Assembly: GCA_964456525.1 (NCBI GenBank)
Contig: CAYWAP010000001.1
Span: 45,896-109,895 of the forward strand
Direction: 5' to 3'
Origin: Onthomonas sp964456525
GTDB taxonomy: Bacteria; Bacillota; Clostridia; Oscillospirales; Oscillospiraceae
Length of the DNA stretch: 64,000 bases
A program made the position numbers and the translations under genes. A model generated the notes under the pieces. It was given only the letters and a program-made list of their open reading frames with translations, was not told the DNA's origin and made no database searches. Positions 25,062 through 34,257 of the stretch are shown here, piece by piece (the stretch's first letter is position 1; each line of letters begins with the position of its first letter).

Positions 25062-26993
25062 TTACGCTTCCTCCTCGTCCTGCTCACGCAGAACCTCGCG
25101 GCGGGACAGGGAAACCTTCTGGGTTTCGGTGTTGATGTCCGTGATCTTGACCACGACGGTCTGACCCTCTGCCAGCTCATCCTCGGGCTTTTCCACCCGG
25201 TGATCTGCAATCTGAGAGATGTGAATCAGACCATCCACGCCGGGAACGATCTCTGCAAAGGCGCCAAAGCTCATCAGCTTGACAATCTTCACCTCTGCAT
25301 TGTCGCCAATGGAATACTTGCTGACGAAGTTCTCCCAGGGGGACACGGTGCGGTCCTTCATGCCCAGGGAAATCTTCTTCTTCTCGGGGTCATACTTGAT
25401 GACGTAGACATCCACGGTGTCGCCGACGGAGACAACCTCAGCGGGATTCTTGATGCGGCTCCAGGACAGCTCAGAGATGTGAACCATACCATCCACGCCG
25501 CCGATGTCGACAAAGGCGCCATAAGAGGTCAGGCTCTTGACCGTGCCCTGATAGTGCTTATCCACCTCGATGTTGTCCCAAATCTCAGCGGCCTTGGCGG
25601 CGCGCTCAGCGGCGAGAACGGCGCGAATCGAGCCGACCACGCGGCGGCGGGACCGATTGACCTCGGTGATCTGCATACGGGCAGTGGTGCCGACCAGGCC
25701 GTCCATGGGCTCATTGCGGCGCAGGCCCGTCTGAGAGGCAGGGATGAAAACGCGGATGCCCTTGTAGTTGGCGACCACGCCGCCCTTGTTCTGCTCGCGG
25801 ATATACGCCTCGATCACCGTGCCGTTTTCCTTGGCAGCCTCGATCATCTCCCAATTCTTGACGGAGTCCAGGCGCTTCTTGGACAGGGTGACAATGCCAT
25901 CCTGATCGTTGACGCGCATAACATACGTCTCGATTTCGTCGCCAATCTTGACTGCGTCCTCAACCTTGACGGAAGCGTCGTCAGAAAACTCGGACAGAGG
26001 AATGTAGCCCGTGTGCTTGGTGCCCAGCTCAACCTGAATCTCAGTGGGAGTGATTGCCACAACGGTACCGGTTACCTTATCCCCTGTATTTAAAGTTTTG
26101 ATCGACTTCTCCAGCATCTCGGCAAAGGACTCTTCGATCTCCATGACTTCTTCGCTCATTGTGTTTAGTACCTCCTTTATTATCCACCCAGGTGTGGATG
26201 CACCTGCAGTGATGCCAACAGACGCTGCGCATTTCACTTCGTCCAACGGCAGCTCTGATGTTTGTTCAATCCAGTAAACATGGCTGCAATGCTGTTTGCA
26301 AAGTTCCGCCAAATGCCTGGTATTGGAGCTTTGGTGATCTCCAATTACGATCATAGCGTCACATTGTTCGGCCAAAGATTCGGCCTCTGACTGTCGTTTA
26401 TACGTAGCGTTACATATTGTATCAAAGATTTCCGCATTTGTACAGTGTTTTTTTGCAATTTCCACACAGTTTTTCCAAATCCCTCTGGAGGACGTCGTCT
26501 GGGAAACAAATGTCAGCGGTTCATCGCATCTTCCCGGCTCGGAAAGCAGCCATTTCTCCAGTTCATCGGCGTTTTCCATCAAAACCGCGTTGCTGCACCA
26601 GCCCGCCGTCGCCAAAACCTCCGGATGATCCTTTCGTCCGACGATGACCGGGGTGCGCCCCGCCGCTTCGGCCTTTTTCACCAGATCGTGAATGCGGGAC
26701 ACATTGGGGCAGGTGGCGTCCAAAATGGGAATCCCCCGCGCCTCCAGTTCCTGATAGATTTTTCGGCTCTCCCCATGGGAGCGGATCAGAACGCTTGCGC
26801 CGGCAGGCGCCTCCGCCGGGGTGCGGATACAGCCCATCCCCTTCTCCTGCAGGCTGGCGACCACATGGGCGTTGTGGATGATGGGCCCCAGCATCACGCA
26901 GGGGGTCTGTTCCTCCACCGTCTTTTCCGCCAGCTCCACGGCGCGGCGGACTCCATAGCAGAAGCCCGCCGTCTTCGCTAACATGACCTTCAA
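25062..26993 (-). CDS. ispH: IspH fused to four S1 RNA-binding domains
   Basis: Residues 1 to about 285 are 4-hydroxy-3-methylbut-2-enyl diphosphate reductase, the last MEP step, with the N-terminal GFCYGVRRAVE (first cluster Cys) and later Cys in DATCPNV and TICNATYKRQ. The remaining 360 residues hold four S1 repeats (for example GTVKSLTSYGAFVDIGGVDG and VKLMSFGAFAEIVPGVDG), as in ribosomal protein S1 homologues. The fusion is known across Clostridia. The gene overlaps plsC by four bases and follows cmk-plsC, the place of rpsA/ypfD in other Firmicutes. Confidence 0.95.
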   Translation of the reverse strand: MKVMLAKTAGFCYGVRRAVELAEKTVEEQTPCVMLGPIIHNAHVVASLQEKGMGCIRTPAEAPAGASVLIRSHGESRKIYQELEARGIPILDATCPNVSRIHDLVKKAEAAGRTPVIVGRKDHPEVLATAGWCSNAVLMENADELEKWLLSEPGRCDEPLTFVSQTTSSRGIWKNCVEIAKKHCTNAEIFDTICNATYKRQSEAESLAEQCDAMIVIGDHQSSNTRHLAELCKQHCSHVYWIEQTSELPLDEVKCAASVGITAGASTPGWIIKEVLNTMSEEVMEIEESFAEMLEKSIKTLNTGDKVTGTVVAITPTEIQVELGTKHTGYIPLSEFSDDASVKVEDAVKIGDEIETYVMRVNDQDGIVTLSKKRLDSVKNWEMIEAAKENGTVIEAYIREQNKGGVVANYKGIRVFIPASQTGLRRNEPMDGLVGTTARMQITEVNRSRRRVVGSIRAVLAAERAAKAAEIWDNIEVDKHYQGTVKSLTSYGAFVDIGGVDGMVHISELSWSRIKNPAEVVSVGDTVDVYVIKYDPEKKKISLGMKDRTVSPWENFVSKYSIGDNAEVKIVKLMSFGAFAEIVPGVDGLIHISQIADHRVEKPEDELAEGQTVVVKITDINTETQKVSLSRREVLREQDEEEA

Positions 26994-27646
26994 TGCAGCT
27001 CATCCTCCAAGGCATAAATGCGGCGCAGCAGCTCCTCCGCACCGGCCTCATATTCCGCCTGGGTCGCGTGCTTCCCGGCGGGCTGAATCGTATACGGCTC
27101 TCCAAACACCACGTTGGTCTTGTGGAAAAGGCGCTTTTCGTGATCCATATAGACGGGCAGCAACGGCGCGCCGGTCTTCATCGCCAGCATAATGACGCCG
27201 GTTTTGGCGCTCCCCGCGCCCCGTTCCGCAACCCGGGTTCCCTCCGGGAACATCAGCAGCTTGCGCCCCGATTTCAGCACCTTCATAGCGGTTTTGATGG
27301 CGTGAATGTCGCTGCTCCCCCGGTCCACCCCAAAGGTGCCGATGGCATCAAAGATCTTTCCCAGCACGGGAACTTCCAGCAGCTCTTTTTTTGCCATAAT
27401 ATGCACGGCATATCGTTTGGGAACCGCCAGGCAGGCCATCGGGGGGTCTGCCAGGGTGCTGTGATTCGGGCAGATAATGCAGGCCCCCTCCGGAATCCGC
27501 TCCACATGCAGCGTGCGCTGGGGATATAAGATCCCGCTGAAAATCGGGTTTACAATTGCCCGGAGAATCTGGTAGTTCCGATCTTCCTGCTCCATGGTGC
27601 GGCTTTTCTTCGCCTTCTTGTTCGCATTGGCCATAATGCCAGTCAC
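26990..27646 (-). CDS. plsC: 1-acyl-sn-glycerol-3-phosphate acyltransferase
   Basis: Adds the second acyl chain in phosphatidic acid synthesis. The HX4D motif is NHSTLAD and the glycerol-phosphate motif is FPEGTR. The start may be the GTG at 27646, which overlaps the cmk stop, or the ATG at 27634 (MANANKKAKK); neither is ideally spaced from the GGAGAGG upstream. It lies between cmk and ispH, all overlapping by four bases. Confidence 0.92.
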   Translation of the reverse strand: MTGIMANANKKAKKSRTMEQEDRNYQILRAIVNPIFSGILYPQRTLHVERIPEGACIICPNHSTLADPPMACLAVPKRYAVHIMAKKELLEVPVLGKIFDAIGTFGVDRGSSDIHAIKTAMKVLKSGRKLLMFPEGTRVAERGAGSAKTGVIMLAMKTGAPLLPVYMDHEKRLFHKTNVVFGEPYTIQPAGKHATQAEYEAGAEELLRRIYALEDELH

Positions 27647-28317
27647 ATCCTCTCCCGAATGGTCTTCAACAGCAGCTGATAACTCTCCTCCAGACCGCAG
27701 TTGGTGGTGTCAACCAGGACGGCATCCTCCGCCTGCTTCAGGGGGGCAATGGGACGGTTCATATCGTTTTCATCCCGCTGGATGACATCCGACAGAACCT
27801 CTTCATAGGTGCTCTTGTCCCCTTTTTCCCTCAGCTCCAGCCAGCGGCGCCTGGCGCGGGCCTCGGCCGCCGCCGTCAGGTATATTTTAATCCTGGCGTC
27901 CGGCAGGACAACGGTGCCAATATCACGGCCGTCCATCAGAATGTTTTTGCTCCTGCCCAGCTGCCGCTGCTGCTCCGTCAGGAAGGCGCGCACGGCGGGG
28001 ACCGCTGAAACGGCAGAGGTGTACATGGAAATCTCAGGCGTGCGAATCTGTTCGGAGACGTCCTCCCCGTTCAGAAGCATCCGCTGGGTTCCGTCCTCCC
28101 CGTAGGTCATATCCAGATGAATCTCGGGGAGCAGCGCTGTGATCTGCTCCGCGTCCGCCTTGTCCACGCCCTTTCGGCGGACATACAGGCTGACTGTGCG
28201 GTACATGGCGCCGGTGTCCACATATAAAAAGCCCAGTTCTTTGGCCAGGCGTTTTGCCATGGTGCTCTTGCCTGCGCCGCTGGGGCCGTCAATGGCAATG
28301 TTAATGACGCTGCTCAT
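27643..28317 (-). CDS. cmk: Cytidylate kinase
   Basis: Phosphorylates CMP and dCMP. P-loop GPSGAGKST (residues 11-19), LYVDTGAMYRTV, DGRDIGTVV and RRWLELREKG are all family motifs; 224 residues is usual. It is the first gene of cmk-plsC-ispH-S1. Confidence 0.95.
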   Translation of the reverse strand: MSSVINIAIDGPSGAGKSTMAKRLAKELGFLYVDTGAMYRTVSLYVRRKGVDKADAEQITALLPEIHLDMTYGEDGTQRMLLNGEDVSEQIRTPEISMYTSAVSAVPAVRAFLTEQQRQLGRSKNILMDGRDIGTVVLPDARIKIYLTAAAEARARRRWLELREKGDKSTYEEVLSDVIQRDENDMNRPIAPLKQAEDAVLVDTTNCGLEESYQLLLKTIRERM

Positions 28318-28379
28318 GTTACATTCTCCTATAAATTCAGAGTTTTGAAAGCCGCCCGGAGCGTCTGGAGCGAAGGGAG

Positions 28380-29630
28380 TTACATCCCGCCCAGAGCCGG
28401 GGAGTTTGCCGCTGCCTCTCCGGCAGCATGGCCCGTTGACCAGGCGGCCTGCAGGTTGAAGCCGCCGGTATAGCCGTCCACGTCCAGCACCTCGCCTGCA
28501 AAGTACAGGCCGGGCAGCTTTTTGGACTGCATGGTCCCCGGATCTACTTCGCTGAGCTTGACGCCCCCCGCCGTGACAATGGCCTCCTGCACCGGGCGCA
28601 ATCCCCGAATGTCCACCCGGAAGCCCTTGATCAACGCCAGCAGACTGTGCCGCTGCCCTCTGGTCAGGTCGTGGATTCTCGTCTCCGGCGGAATCTGGCT
28701 CCGGTCAAGGATGACCGGAATCATCCGTCTGGGCAACAATCCGCCCAGGGCATTTTGGAGCGTCTGGTTGGGATTTTCTGAAAAGTCCCGCAGCATGCGC
28801 TCATCCAGCCTGGTTTCGTCCAGCGCAGGCTTCAGGTCTATTATAACAGAATAATGGTTCTTGTCAAAGTCCTTCAGATGGGCGGAGGCAGATAAAATCA
28901 GCGGGCCGGACAGGCCGAAGTGTGTAAACAGCAGCTCCCCAAAGCCCTCGTACACCGGCTTCTTTTTCTGATTTTTGACGCGAATTTTCACATTCTTCAG
29001 CGCCAGCCCCTGCATGAGCGCGCACGCCTCCCCCGCCTCTTCCAGGGGAACCAGGGAGCCGCGGATATTGGTGATGGTGTGTCCGGCCGAGCGCGCCAGC
29101 CCATAGCCATCCCCAGTGGAGCCGGTGGCGGGATAGGAGACGCCGCCGGTGCACACAATCACCGCGTCGCCGCGGATCCTGCTCCCGTCATCCAGCCGGA
29201 CCCCGGCCGCCCGTCCATCTTCCTGGAGCAGCTCCTTCACCCGGCCGGTGACAAGGCGCACCCGCCGGCGTTTCAGCTCCAAAAACAGGGCGTCAATGAT
29301 GTCGGCAGCGCGGTCGGACGCCGGAAACACCCGATTGCCCCGCTCCGTTTTCAGGGGCACGCCCAGCTCGGTGAAGAACTGCATAACCTCCTCCGGCGGG
29401 AAGCGGTTGAGCGCACTATAGAGGAATTTCCCGCCCCGGGGGTAATTTTGCAACGCCTCGGCAGCCGGGGTATTGTTGGTCAGGTTGCAGCGCCCTTTGC
29501 CCGTAATATAGAGCTTCCGCCCCACTTTTGGGTTCCGCTCTACCAGGGTGACGGCGGCCCCCGCCCTGGCCGCTGTAATGGCAGCCATCATCCCGGCAGC
29601 GCCGCCGCCGGCAACGATCACAGATTTCAA
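28380..29630 (-). CDS. HI0933-type FAD-dependent oxidoreductase
   Basis: A flavoprotein of the HI0933/YtfP family. TTG at 29630 is preferred because GGAG lies eight bases upstream; the GTG at 29639 has no ribosome site. N-terminal dinucleotide motif VAGGGAAGMMAAI, then GKGRCNLTN and a C-terminal GEVLDVDGYTGGFNLQ that closes the FAD site. The substrate is not known for most members; one relative, BaiN, has been proposed to act on bile acids, but this cannot be read from the sequence. It follows the RpiR regulator gene across a terminator. Confidence 0.85.
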   Translation of the reverse strand: MKSVIVAGGGAAGMMAAITAARAGAAVTLVERNPKVGRKLYITGKGRCNLTNNTPAAEALQNYPRGGKFLYSALNRFPPEEVMQFFTELGVPLKTERGNRVFPASDRAADIIDALFLELKRRRVRLVTGRVKELLQEDGRAAGVRLDDGSRIRGDAVIVCTGGVSYPATGSTGDGYGLARSAGHTITNIRGSLVPLEEAGEACALMQGLALKNVKIRVKNQKKKPVYEGFGELLFTHFGLSGPLILSASAHLKDFDKNHYSVIIDLKPALDETRLDERMLRDFSENPNQTLQNALGGLLPRRMIPVILDRSQIPPETRIHDLTRGQRHSLLALIKGFRVDIRGLRPVQEAIVTAGGVKLSEVDPGTMQSKKLPGLYFAGEVLDVDGYTGGFNLQAAWSTGHAAGEAAANSPALGGM

Positions 29631-29644
29631 ACCCTTCACTCCAA

Positions 29645-29675
29645 TAAAAGGCGGGACCGGATCCCGGCCCCGCCG
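29645..29675 (-). terminator. Intrinsic terminator after the RpiR gene
   Basis: A GC-rich hairpin (29650-29674, outer arms GGCGGG/CCCGCC) is followed by TTTTATT on the minus strand, directly before the ribosome site of the flavoprotein gene. Confidence 0.8.
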
Positions 29676-29684
29676 AAAATACGT

Positions 29685-30557
29685 TTATCGTCGGACGTCC
29701 ACCGATTTGGCATACACCTCGTATTCGTCCCATATTTTTTCCAGTTCCTGCAATGTCTGCTCCACTGCCGGCTCTTTCTCCCGGCTGACTGCCACGATCA
29801 GCGCGTTGATCAGGCTCAGCGGCGCCACCAGGGAGTCCACAAAGGAGGCTATGTCACTTTTGGCCAGCAGCGAGATATCCGCCACCTCACACAGCGGGGA
29901 GGTCTTGGAGTCGGTAATGGCAATGACCTTTGCCCCCCGATCTTTTGCATAGCGCATCGCCTTAATGGTTCGGCTGGAGTACCGCGGGAAGGACAGGCCC
30001 AGGAAGACATCCCCTTCCCTGACCCGCAGAATCTGCTCAAATACCTCGCCCATGGCCGCAGTATCCACGGTGACAACATTTTCCAACATAAAGCGGAAGT
30101 AGAAGCTGATAAACCCGGCCAGGTATTCGGCGGAGCGGATCCCCAAGATGTAAATCTTGTTGCAGTTGGCGATGAACTTCACCGCCTCCTCAAAGCTGGC
30201 ATGGTTGGCCTCGTCCAGCGTGGCGCGGATCTTTTCAATGTCCGACTGCATCACCATGGACATGAGATCATTGTTTCCGATGCGGTCGTTTGTGACCTCC
30301 ATGCGCTGAAGGGAGGTCAGCTTGTTGCGGATGATTTCTTGCAGCGTCTTCTGCATGCTGGGATAGCCGTCAAATCCCAGCTCGGCGGCGAAACGAACCA
30401 CCGTGGATTCACTGACGTGAACCGTCTTGCCCAGCTTGCTGGCCGTCATAAAGGCCGCTTTATCATAAGAGGTCAGGATAAAATTCGCAATCAGCTTCTG
30501 TCCTTTTGAAAAGCTGGACATATTCTCCTGAATCATTGTAAGAATATCATCTGTCAT
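29685..30557 (-). CDS. MurR/RpiR family transcription regulator
   Basis: ATG at 30557 (MTDDILTMIQENMSSFSKGQ) was chosen as the family start. Residues 1-80 are a helix-turn-helix domain (VHVSESTVVRFAAELGFDGY) and residues 120-260 an SIS sugar-phosphate-binding domain (YILGIRSAEYLAGFISFYF and KVIAITDSKTSPL). Such regulators sense phosphosugars. No sugar gene lies nearby, so the regulon is unknown. It has its own promoter and terminator. Confidence 0.9.
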   Translation of the reverse strand: MTDDILTMIQENMSSFSKGQKLIANFILTSYDKAAFMTASKLGKTVHVSESTVVRFAAELGFDGYPSMQKTLQEIIRNKLTSLQRMEVTNDRIGNNDLMSMVMQSDIEKIRATLDEANHASFEEAVKFIANCNKIYILGIRSAEYLAGFISFYFRFMLENVVTVDTAAMGEVFEQILRVREGDVFLGLSFPRYSSRTIKAMRYAKDRGAKVIAITDSKTSPLCEVADISLLAKSDIASFVDSLVAPLSLINALIVAVSREKEPAVEQTLQELEKIWDEYEVYAKSVDVRR

Positions 30558-30651
30558 ATTGTCTCTTCTCCTCATCACGCCCCATTGCGAATCTATTGAC
30601 CGTCATTCCCCAAAGGGGGAACAGGACGTCAGCCGACCTTAGCTGCCTCTT

Positions 30652-30680
30652 ATCATAGCGTCTTGGGGGAAAAATTGCAA
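30652..30680 (-). promoter_or_regulatory. Vegetative promoter of the RpiR gene
   Basis: TTGCAA and TATGAT are separated by 17 bases on the minus strand, about 95 bases upstream of the start. Confidence 0.65.
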
Positions 30681-30722
30681 CCCTTATTTGCAGGTTTTTT
30701 TCTTCCGCCTTGCATTTTCCCT

Positions 30723-31439
30723 TTAGGAGTGTCGGAGTCCTTCCACTTCCGCTTCGCTCAAATAGCGCCATTTCCCCACCGGAAGCTCTCCCAGGTGGAG
30801 GGAACCCTCCCGAATCCGGCGCAGACGGTGTACGGTCAGCCCGGCTGCGGCGCACATACGGCGAATCTGCCGGTTCTTGCCCTGGCAGATCGTCACGGAG
30901 AGGAGCGTACTGCCCTGCGCGCTGGAGGGGATTTTCCGCACCTGCGCCCCCTCGTACACGACGCCATCCACCACCATTCCCTTCCGGAGCAGGGGGAGGG
31001 CCGATGAAACCGGCCCTGTCACACGGACCAGATACTCTTTTTCCACCCGGTTGCTGGGGTGCGTCAGCTTTTGGGTCAGCGCCCCGTCATTGGTCAAAAG
31101 GAGCAGCCCCTCTGAGTTCTGGTCCAGCCGGCCAACCGGGTAGACCCGCTGCCCGCAGCCGGCCACCAGTTCCGCCACGCTCCTGCGCCCGCGCTCGTCC
31201 GCCAGGGTGGTGACATAACCCCGGGGTTTGTTGAGCATCAGGTACACCCGTTTTTGTTCCCTGGGAATGGGAACCCCGTCAACCTGAATCTCGTCCACGT
31301 CGGGGTCGACCTTTTGCCCCAATTGGGCCACGGCCCCATTCACCGTGATGCGGCCTGCCCGGATGTACCCTTCCGCGGCTCTCCGGGAGAGCAGCCCCCT
31401 CCCGGAGAGGATTTTCTGTATCCGCTCGTTCACAGTCAA
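30723..31439 (-). CDS. rluB: 23S rRNA pseudouridine synthase of the RluB family
   Basis: An N-terminal S4 domain (RIQKILSGRGLLSRRAAE) is followed by the RsuA/RluB catalytic domain with VGRLDQNSEGLLLLTNDG (catalytic Asp) and GKNRQIRRMCAAAGL. Length 238 is normal. It modifies position 2605 of 23S rRNA in homologues. It overlaps dacF by four bases. Confidence 0.92.
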   Translation of the reverse strand: MTVNERIQKILSGRGLLSRRAAEGYIRAGRITVNGAVAQLGQKVDPDVDEIQVDGVPIPREQKRVYLMLNKPRGYVTTLADERGRRSVAELVAGCGQRVYPVGRLDQNSEGLLLLTNDGALTQKLTHPSNRVEKEYLVRVTGPVSSALPLLRKGMVVDGVVYEGAQVRKIPSSAQGSTLLSVTICQGKNRQIRRMCAAAGLTVHRLRRIREGSLHLGELPVGKWRYLSEAEVEGLRHS

Positions 31440-32503
31440 GCCCCCGCAGAAAAGTCCGCAAAGAGATTCGTCCGTCCGATCTCCTGCCCCTGGAAATAGT
31501 AGATCGCCTGGCCCACGACTTCATTATCTGACAGGGTCACCGCATGATCTGGCAGTTCCAGAGAACAGGTGATTTGGCTGGTTTCGGTGTCCGTCAGGGG
31601 GTATTGAATCGTCTCCTCCGCCACCAGCGCCACCGATACAACCGTCCCCGCCAGGGTGACGTTGGCCACAGTTTCATTTTCCTGGCAGAGGGTGCGGGCA
31701 GGATACTTGCTAAAGGCCCAGTCATAGGCCTCGATATGGTCGTTATACATGTCCGGATCGTTCAACGTGCAGCAGACAATGCGCTGGCCGGTGTCCGGGT
31801 CCTCAAAACAGCTGACCAGGCAGCGCCCCGCCAAGGTAGTCCACCCCGTTTTGATGCCGATGCAGCGGGAATCCACGCTTAACAGCTTGTTGTGATTGAC
31901 GATGGTATACCCGTCATCCGTCGTGATGGACCAGGTGCCAACCACCTGGGCAAACAGCTCGTTTTGCATGGCATAGGCGGCCAGCAGCGCCAGATCGTAG
32001 GCAGTGGAGTAGTTGTCCTCGTCCACCAGGCCGTTGGGACAGCTGAAATGGGTGTTGGTCATGCCCAGCTCCGCGGCCTTTTCGTTCATCATCTCGACGA
32101 AGGTCTCCTCGTCCCCTCCAAAATACTCGGCAATGACCATGGCCGCGTCGTTACCGCTGCGCAGCATGGTGCCGTAAAGGGCGGTTTCCAGCAAAACCTC
32201 ATCACCGGCCTCAAAATACATGGAGGAGCCGTCTTCCGCTGCGGCAGTTTCCGAGACGGTGACCACCGTTTGCAAATCCTCTTCCGTAGCCAACTCGCAG
32301 CAGAGCAATCCGGTCATAATTTTTGTTGTGCTGGCGATGGGGAGCTGCTCATCTGCATTGCTGCTGTACAAGACGCGCCCGCTGTCCACATCAATCACAC
32401 AACTGGAGGTTGCACTGGACGTCAGGGCAAAGCTGGCGGTGGAACACACACAGGCCATCACCGCCGCCATCAGCAGTGCGATCCATTTTTTCCTCCACTT
32501 CAA
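31436..32503 (-). CDS. dacF: D-alanyl-D-alanine carboxypeptidase
   Basis: A penicillin-binding protein of the S11 family that trims the peptide stem of peptidoglycan. A signal peptide (WIALLMAAVMACVCSTASFA) precedes the S-x-x-K motif (STTK, in PIASTTKIMTG), the SGND box and the KTG box (GIKTGWT). A C-terminal beta domain follows. Position upstream of rluB and downstream of ytfJ resembles the sporulation-linked dacF/dacB loci, so a spore cortex role is possible. Confidence 0.9.
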   Translation of the reverse strand: MKWRKKWIALLMAAVMACVCSTASFALTSSATSSCVIDVDSGRVLYSSNADEQLPIASTTKIMTGLLCCELATEEDLQTVVTVSETAAAEDGSSMYFEAGDEVLLETALYGTMLRSGNDAAMVIAEYFGGDEETFVEMMNEKAAELGMTNTHFSCPNGLVDEDNYSTAYDLALLAAYAMQNELFAQVVGTWSITTDDGYTIVNHNKLLSVDSRCIGIKTGWTTLAGRCLVSCFEDPDTGQRIVCCTLNDPDMYNDHIEAYDWAFSKYPARTLCQENETVANVTLAGTVVSVALVAEETIQYPLTDTETSQITCSLELPDHAVTLSDNEVVGQAIYYFQGQEIGRTNLFADFSAGA

Positions 32504-32529
32504 AACGGGTTCACCTCCTATCGGGTTCC

Positions 32530-32958
32530 TTACTCCGCCGGGGTTTCCGGCTTCTCCGCCGCTTTCTCTTCCTTCTTTTCTTCCTTGCGCTTGTCCACGA
32601 AAGCCGTCACCTTGTCCACCAGTTCAGGCATCAGGTCGATGATCTTCTCCACCGGGCCGCCGGGAAGAGGCGCCACAGGCAGCAGGCGCACGCTGTCGCT
32701 CTTGATGATCAGGAAGGCAACCGGATCAATGCTGACCCCCGCCCCTGCGCCGCCGCCAAATCCGTCCTTATTGACGTTTTTGGTGGCATAATCGGCGCCG
32801 CCGGACGCAAAGCCGACGCTGACCTTGGAAACGGGAATCACGGTCACCCCTTCCGGTGTGTGAATCGGCTCGCCGACAATCGTGTTGACGTCCACCATCT
32901 CCCGCACCTTGTCCATGGTAATCCCCATCACATCATGAAGTTGGCTCTTATTTTCCAT
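32530..32958 (-). CDS. ytfJ: YtfJ/GerW family sporulation protein
   Basis: A 142-residue protein with the GerW core (VGEPIHTPEGVTVIPVSKVSVGFASGG, then GGGAGAGVSIDPVAFLII). Homologues are forespore-made and needed for normal germination. It overlaps the upstream DUF2953 gene by 11 bases, an arrangement seen in many spore formers. The C-terminal 20 residues are Lys/Glu-rich. Confidence 0.92.
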   Translation of the reverse strand: MENKSQLHDVMGITMDKVREMVDVNTIVGEPIHTPEGVTVIPVSKVSVGFASGGADYATKNVNKDGFGGGAGAGVSIDPVAFLIIKSDSVRLLPVAPLPGGPVEKIIDLMPELVDKVTAFVDKRKEEKKEEKAAEKPETPAE

Positions 32959-33604
32959 CGTTTGCTACCTCCTGTTTTCTGTTTTGACTTGCGTTACGAT
33001 AGATTCCAACGGCTTTCCACCCCAGGGAGAGCGCCATGTAAACGAGCTGCCCAATGGTAAAGGAAAGCGACAGCTTTGCATACACCAACGCATGCTCCGC
33101 CATAAAGTCCACCCGGGCCGAGAAGCGCCGGGTTCGGACGTCAAAATGGCGTTCCAGCAGCTCGGCAACCGCTCCGCCCCCTGCGCAGAGCCTTCCATAG
33201 AGAATTGCCGCCCTGGCGGGGTCGCTGCGGCCGCTGATCGTATAGTCCAAAAAAAGCTCATCAATGCGGACATACCGCTTGAGCTTCCCCAACGCCTCAA
33301 TGCCCAGAGGGAGCCAGGTCTGAAGCTGTGCAAGCCGTCCGCCACGTTTGCGCCGGGGCGGTTCCTTTTCCTCTTTTGGCTTTCTGTCCTCTTTGGTTTT
33401 TTTCTTTCCGGGGCGCTTTTGTCTCCCTTTCTTCCCCTCTCCCTTTTTCCTCTTTGGGGGAAAAATCGGAATGTTCACCGGCCCGATGCGCAGCTGGACG
33501 AGCACGCCTTCCTCCGCGTACTCGAGAACCCCGCCGACGCGGATGCAGCCAATGAGCAGGAGCAGCGCCACAACCACAAGCAGCACAATGAGCAGAATCT
33601 TCAA
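32948..33604 (-). CDS. DUF2953 membrane-associated protein
   Basis: A 218-residue protein with an N-terminal membrane helix (ILLIVLLVVVALLLLIGCI), a highly basic stretch (residues 50-88, Lys/Arg/Glu-rich), and a C-terminal part with a second hydrophobic segment (FTIGQLVYMALSLGW). This is the layout of DUF2953, commonly found next to ytfJ and presumed sporulation-related; its function is unknown. It overlaps scpB by four bases. Confidence 0.85.
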   Translation of the reverse strand: MKILLIVLLVVVALLLLIGCIRVGGVLEYAEEGVLVQLRIGPVNIPIFPPKRKKGEGKKGRQKRPGKKKTKEDRKPKEEKEPPRRKRGGRLAQLQTWLPLGIEALGKLKRYVRIDELFLDYTISGRSDPARAAILYGRLCAGGGAVAELLERHFDVRTRRFSARVDFMAEHALVYAKLSLSFTIGQLVYMALSLGWKAVGIYRNASQNRKQEVANDGK

Positions 33605-34197
33605 GGGCGTTCACCTCCGGAAGCGCCCGTTTCGGCGCCGGCTCCCGGCTCTTCTTTCCGGCCCGCCGGGAACTGGCCCTGCCCGCCGTTTTCCGGCAGG
33701 GGCGGAAGTTCCTCCAGACTGGAGAGGCCAAAGGTCTTCAGAAACAGGGGCGTTGTCCGAAACAGCGTGGGACGGCCTGGGACGGCCAGCTTACCGGCCT
33801 CCTCAATGAGTCCGCGATCCTGCAACACCCGGAAGGAGTGGTTGGAGTCAACCCCTCGAACCTGCTCCACATAGCCCCGGGTCGTCGGCTGAAAATAGGC
33901 AATGATGGTAAGCACTTCCAGCAGAGCCGATGAAAGCCTGGGCGGTTTGCGCGTCTCCAGCACCCGCCGAATGAGGTCGGCATAGTCCGGCGCGGTGGCA
34001 AGCTGGTAGGCATTCTCCAGCTTCAAAAGCCGGACGCCGCGCTGTTCATAGCGGTAATAATCCGCCAGACGGGCGGCGGCATCGTCCACCTGAGCGCCCT
34101 CAATGCCGATGGCCCCGGCAAGGCGATCCCGCTCCACCGGCTCTCCCGCTGCAAATAGAATGCCCTCCAAAATGGATTCTATTACTTTTTCTTCCAA
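33601..34197 (-). CDS. scpB: Segregation and condensation protein B
   Basis: Kleisin-associated winged-helix protein of the Smc-ScpA-ScpB condensin. TTG at 34197 was chosen: AAAGGGGTG lies upstream and the product starts MEEKVIESILEGILFAAG (198 residues). Two winged-helix domains are visible, the second with TTRGYVEQVRGVDS. It follows scpA across a short repeat element of 31 bases. Confidence 0.93.
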   Translation of the reverse strand: MEEKVIESILEGILFAAGEPVERDRLAGAIGIEGAQVDDAAARLADYYRYEQRGVRLLKLENAYQLATAPDYADLIRRVLETRKPPRLSSALLEVLTIIAYFQPTTRGYVEQVRGVDSNHSFRVLQDRGLIEEAGKLAVPGRPTLFRTTPLFLKTFGLSSLEELPPLPENGGQGQFPAGRKEEPGAGAETGASGGERP

Positions 34198-34226
34198 ACG
34201 AGGGACACCCCTTTCTATTGCGATTC

Positions 34227-34257
34227 GGCCTTGTTTGAAGAATGTCAACAGGGCCTA
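34227..34257 (-). repeat. Stop-codon-anchored palindromic repeat, short copy 3
   Basis: On the minus strand it opens TAGGCCCTGTTGAC, where TAG is the scpA stop, and ends TTCAAACAAGGCC. The two ends pair imperfectly over about 11 bases. Confidence 0.75.
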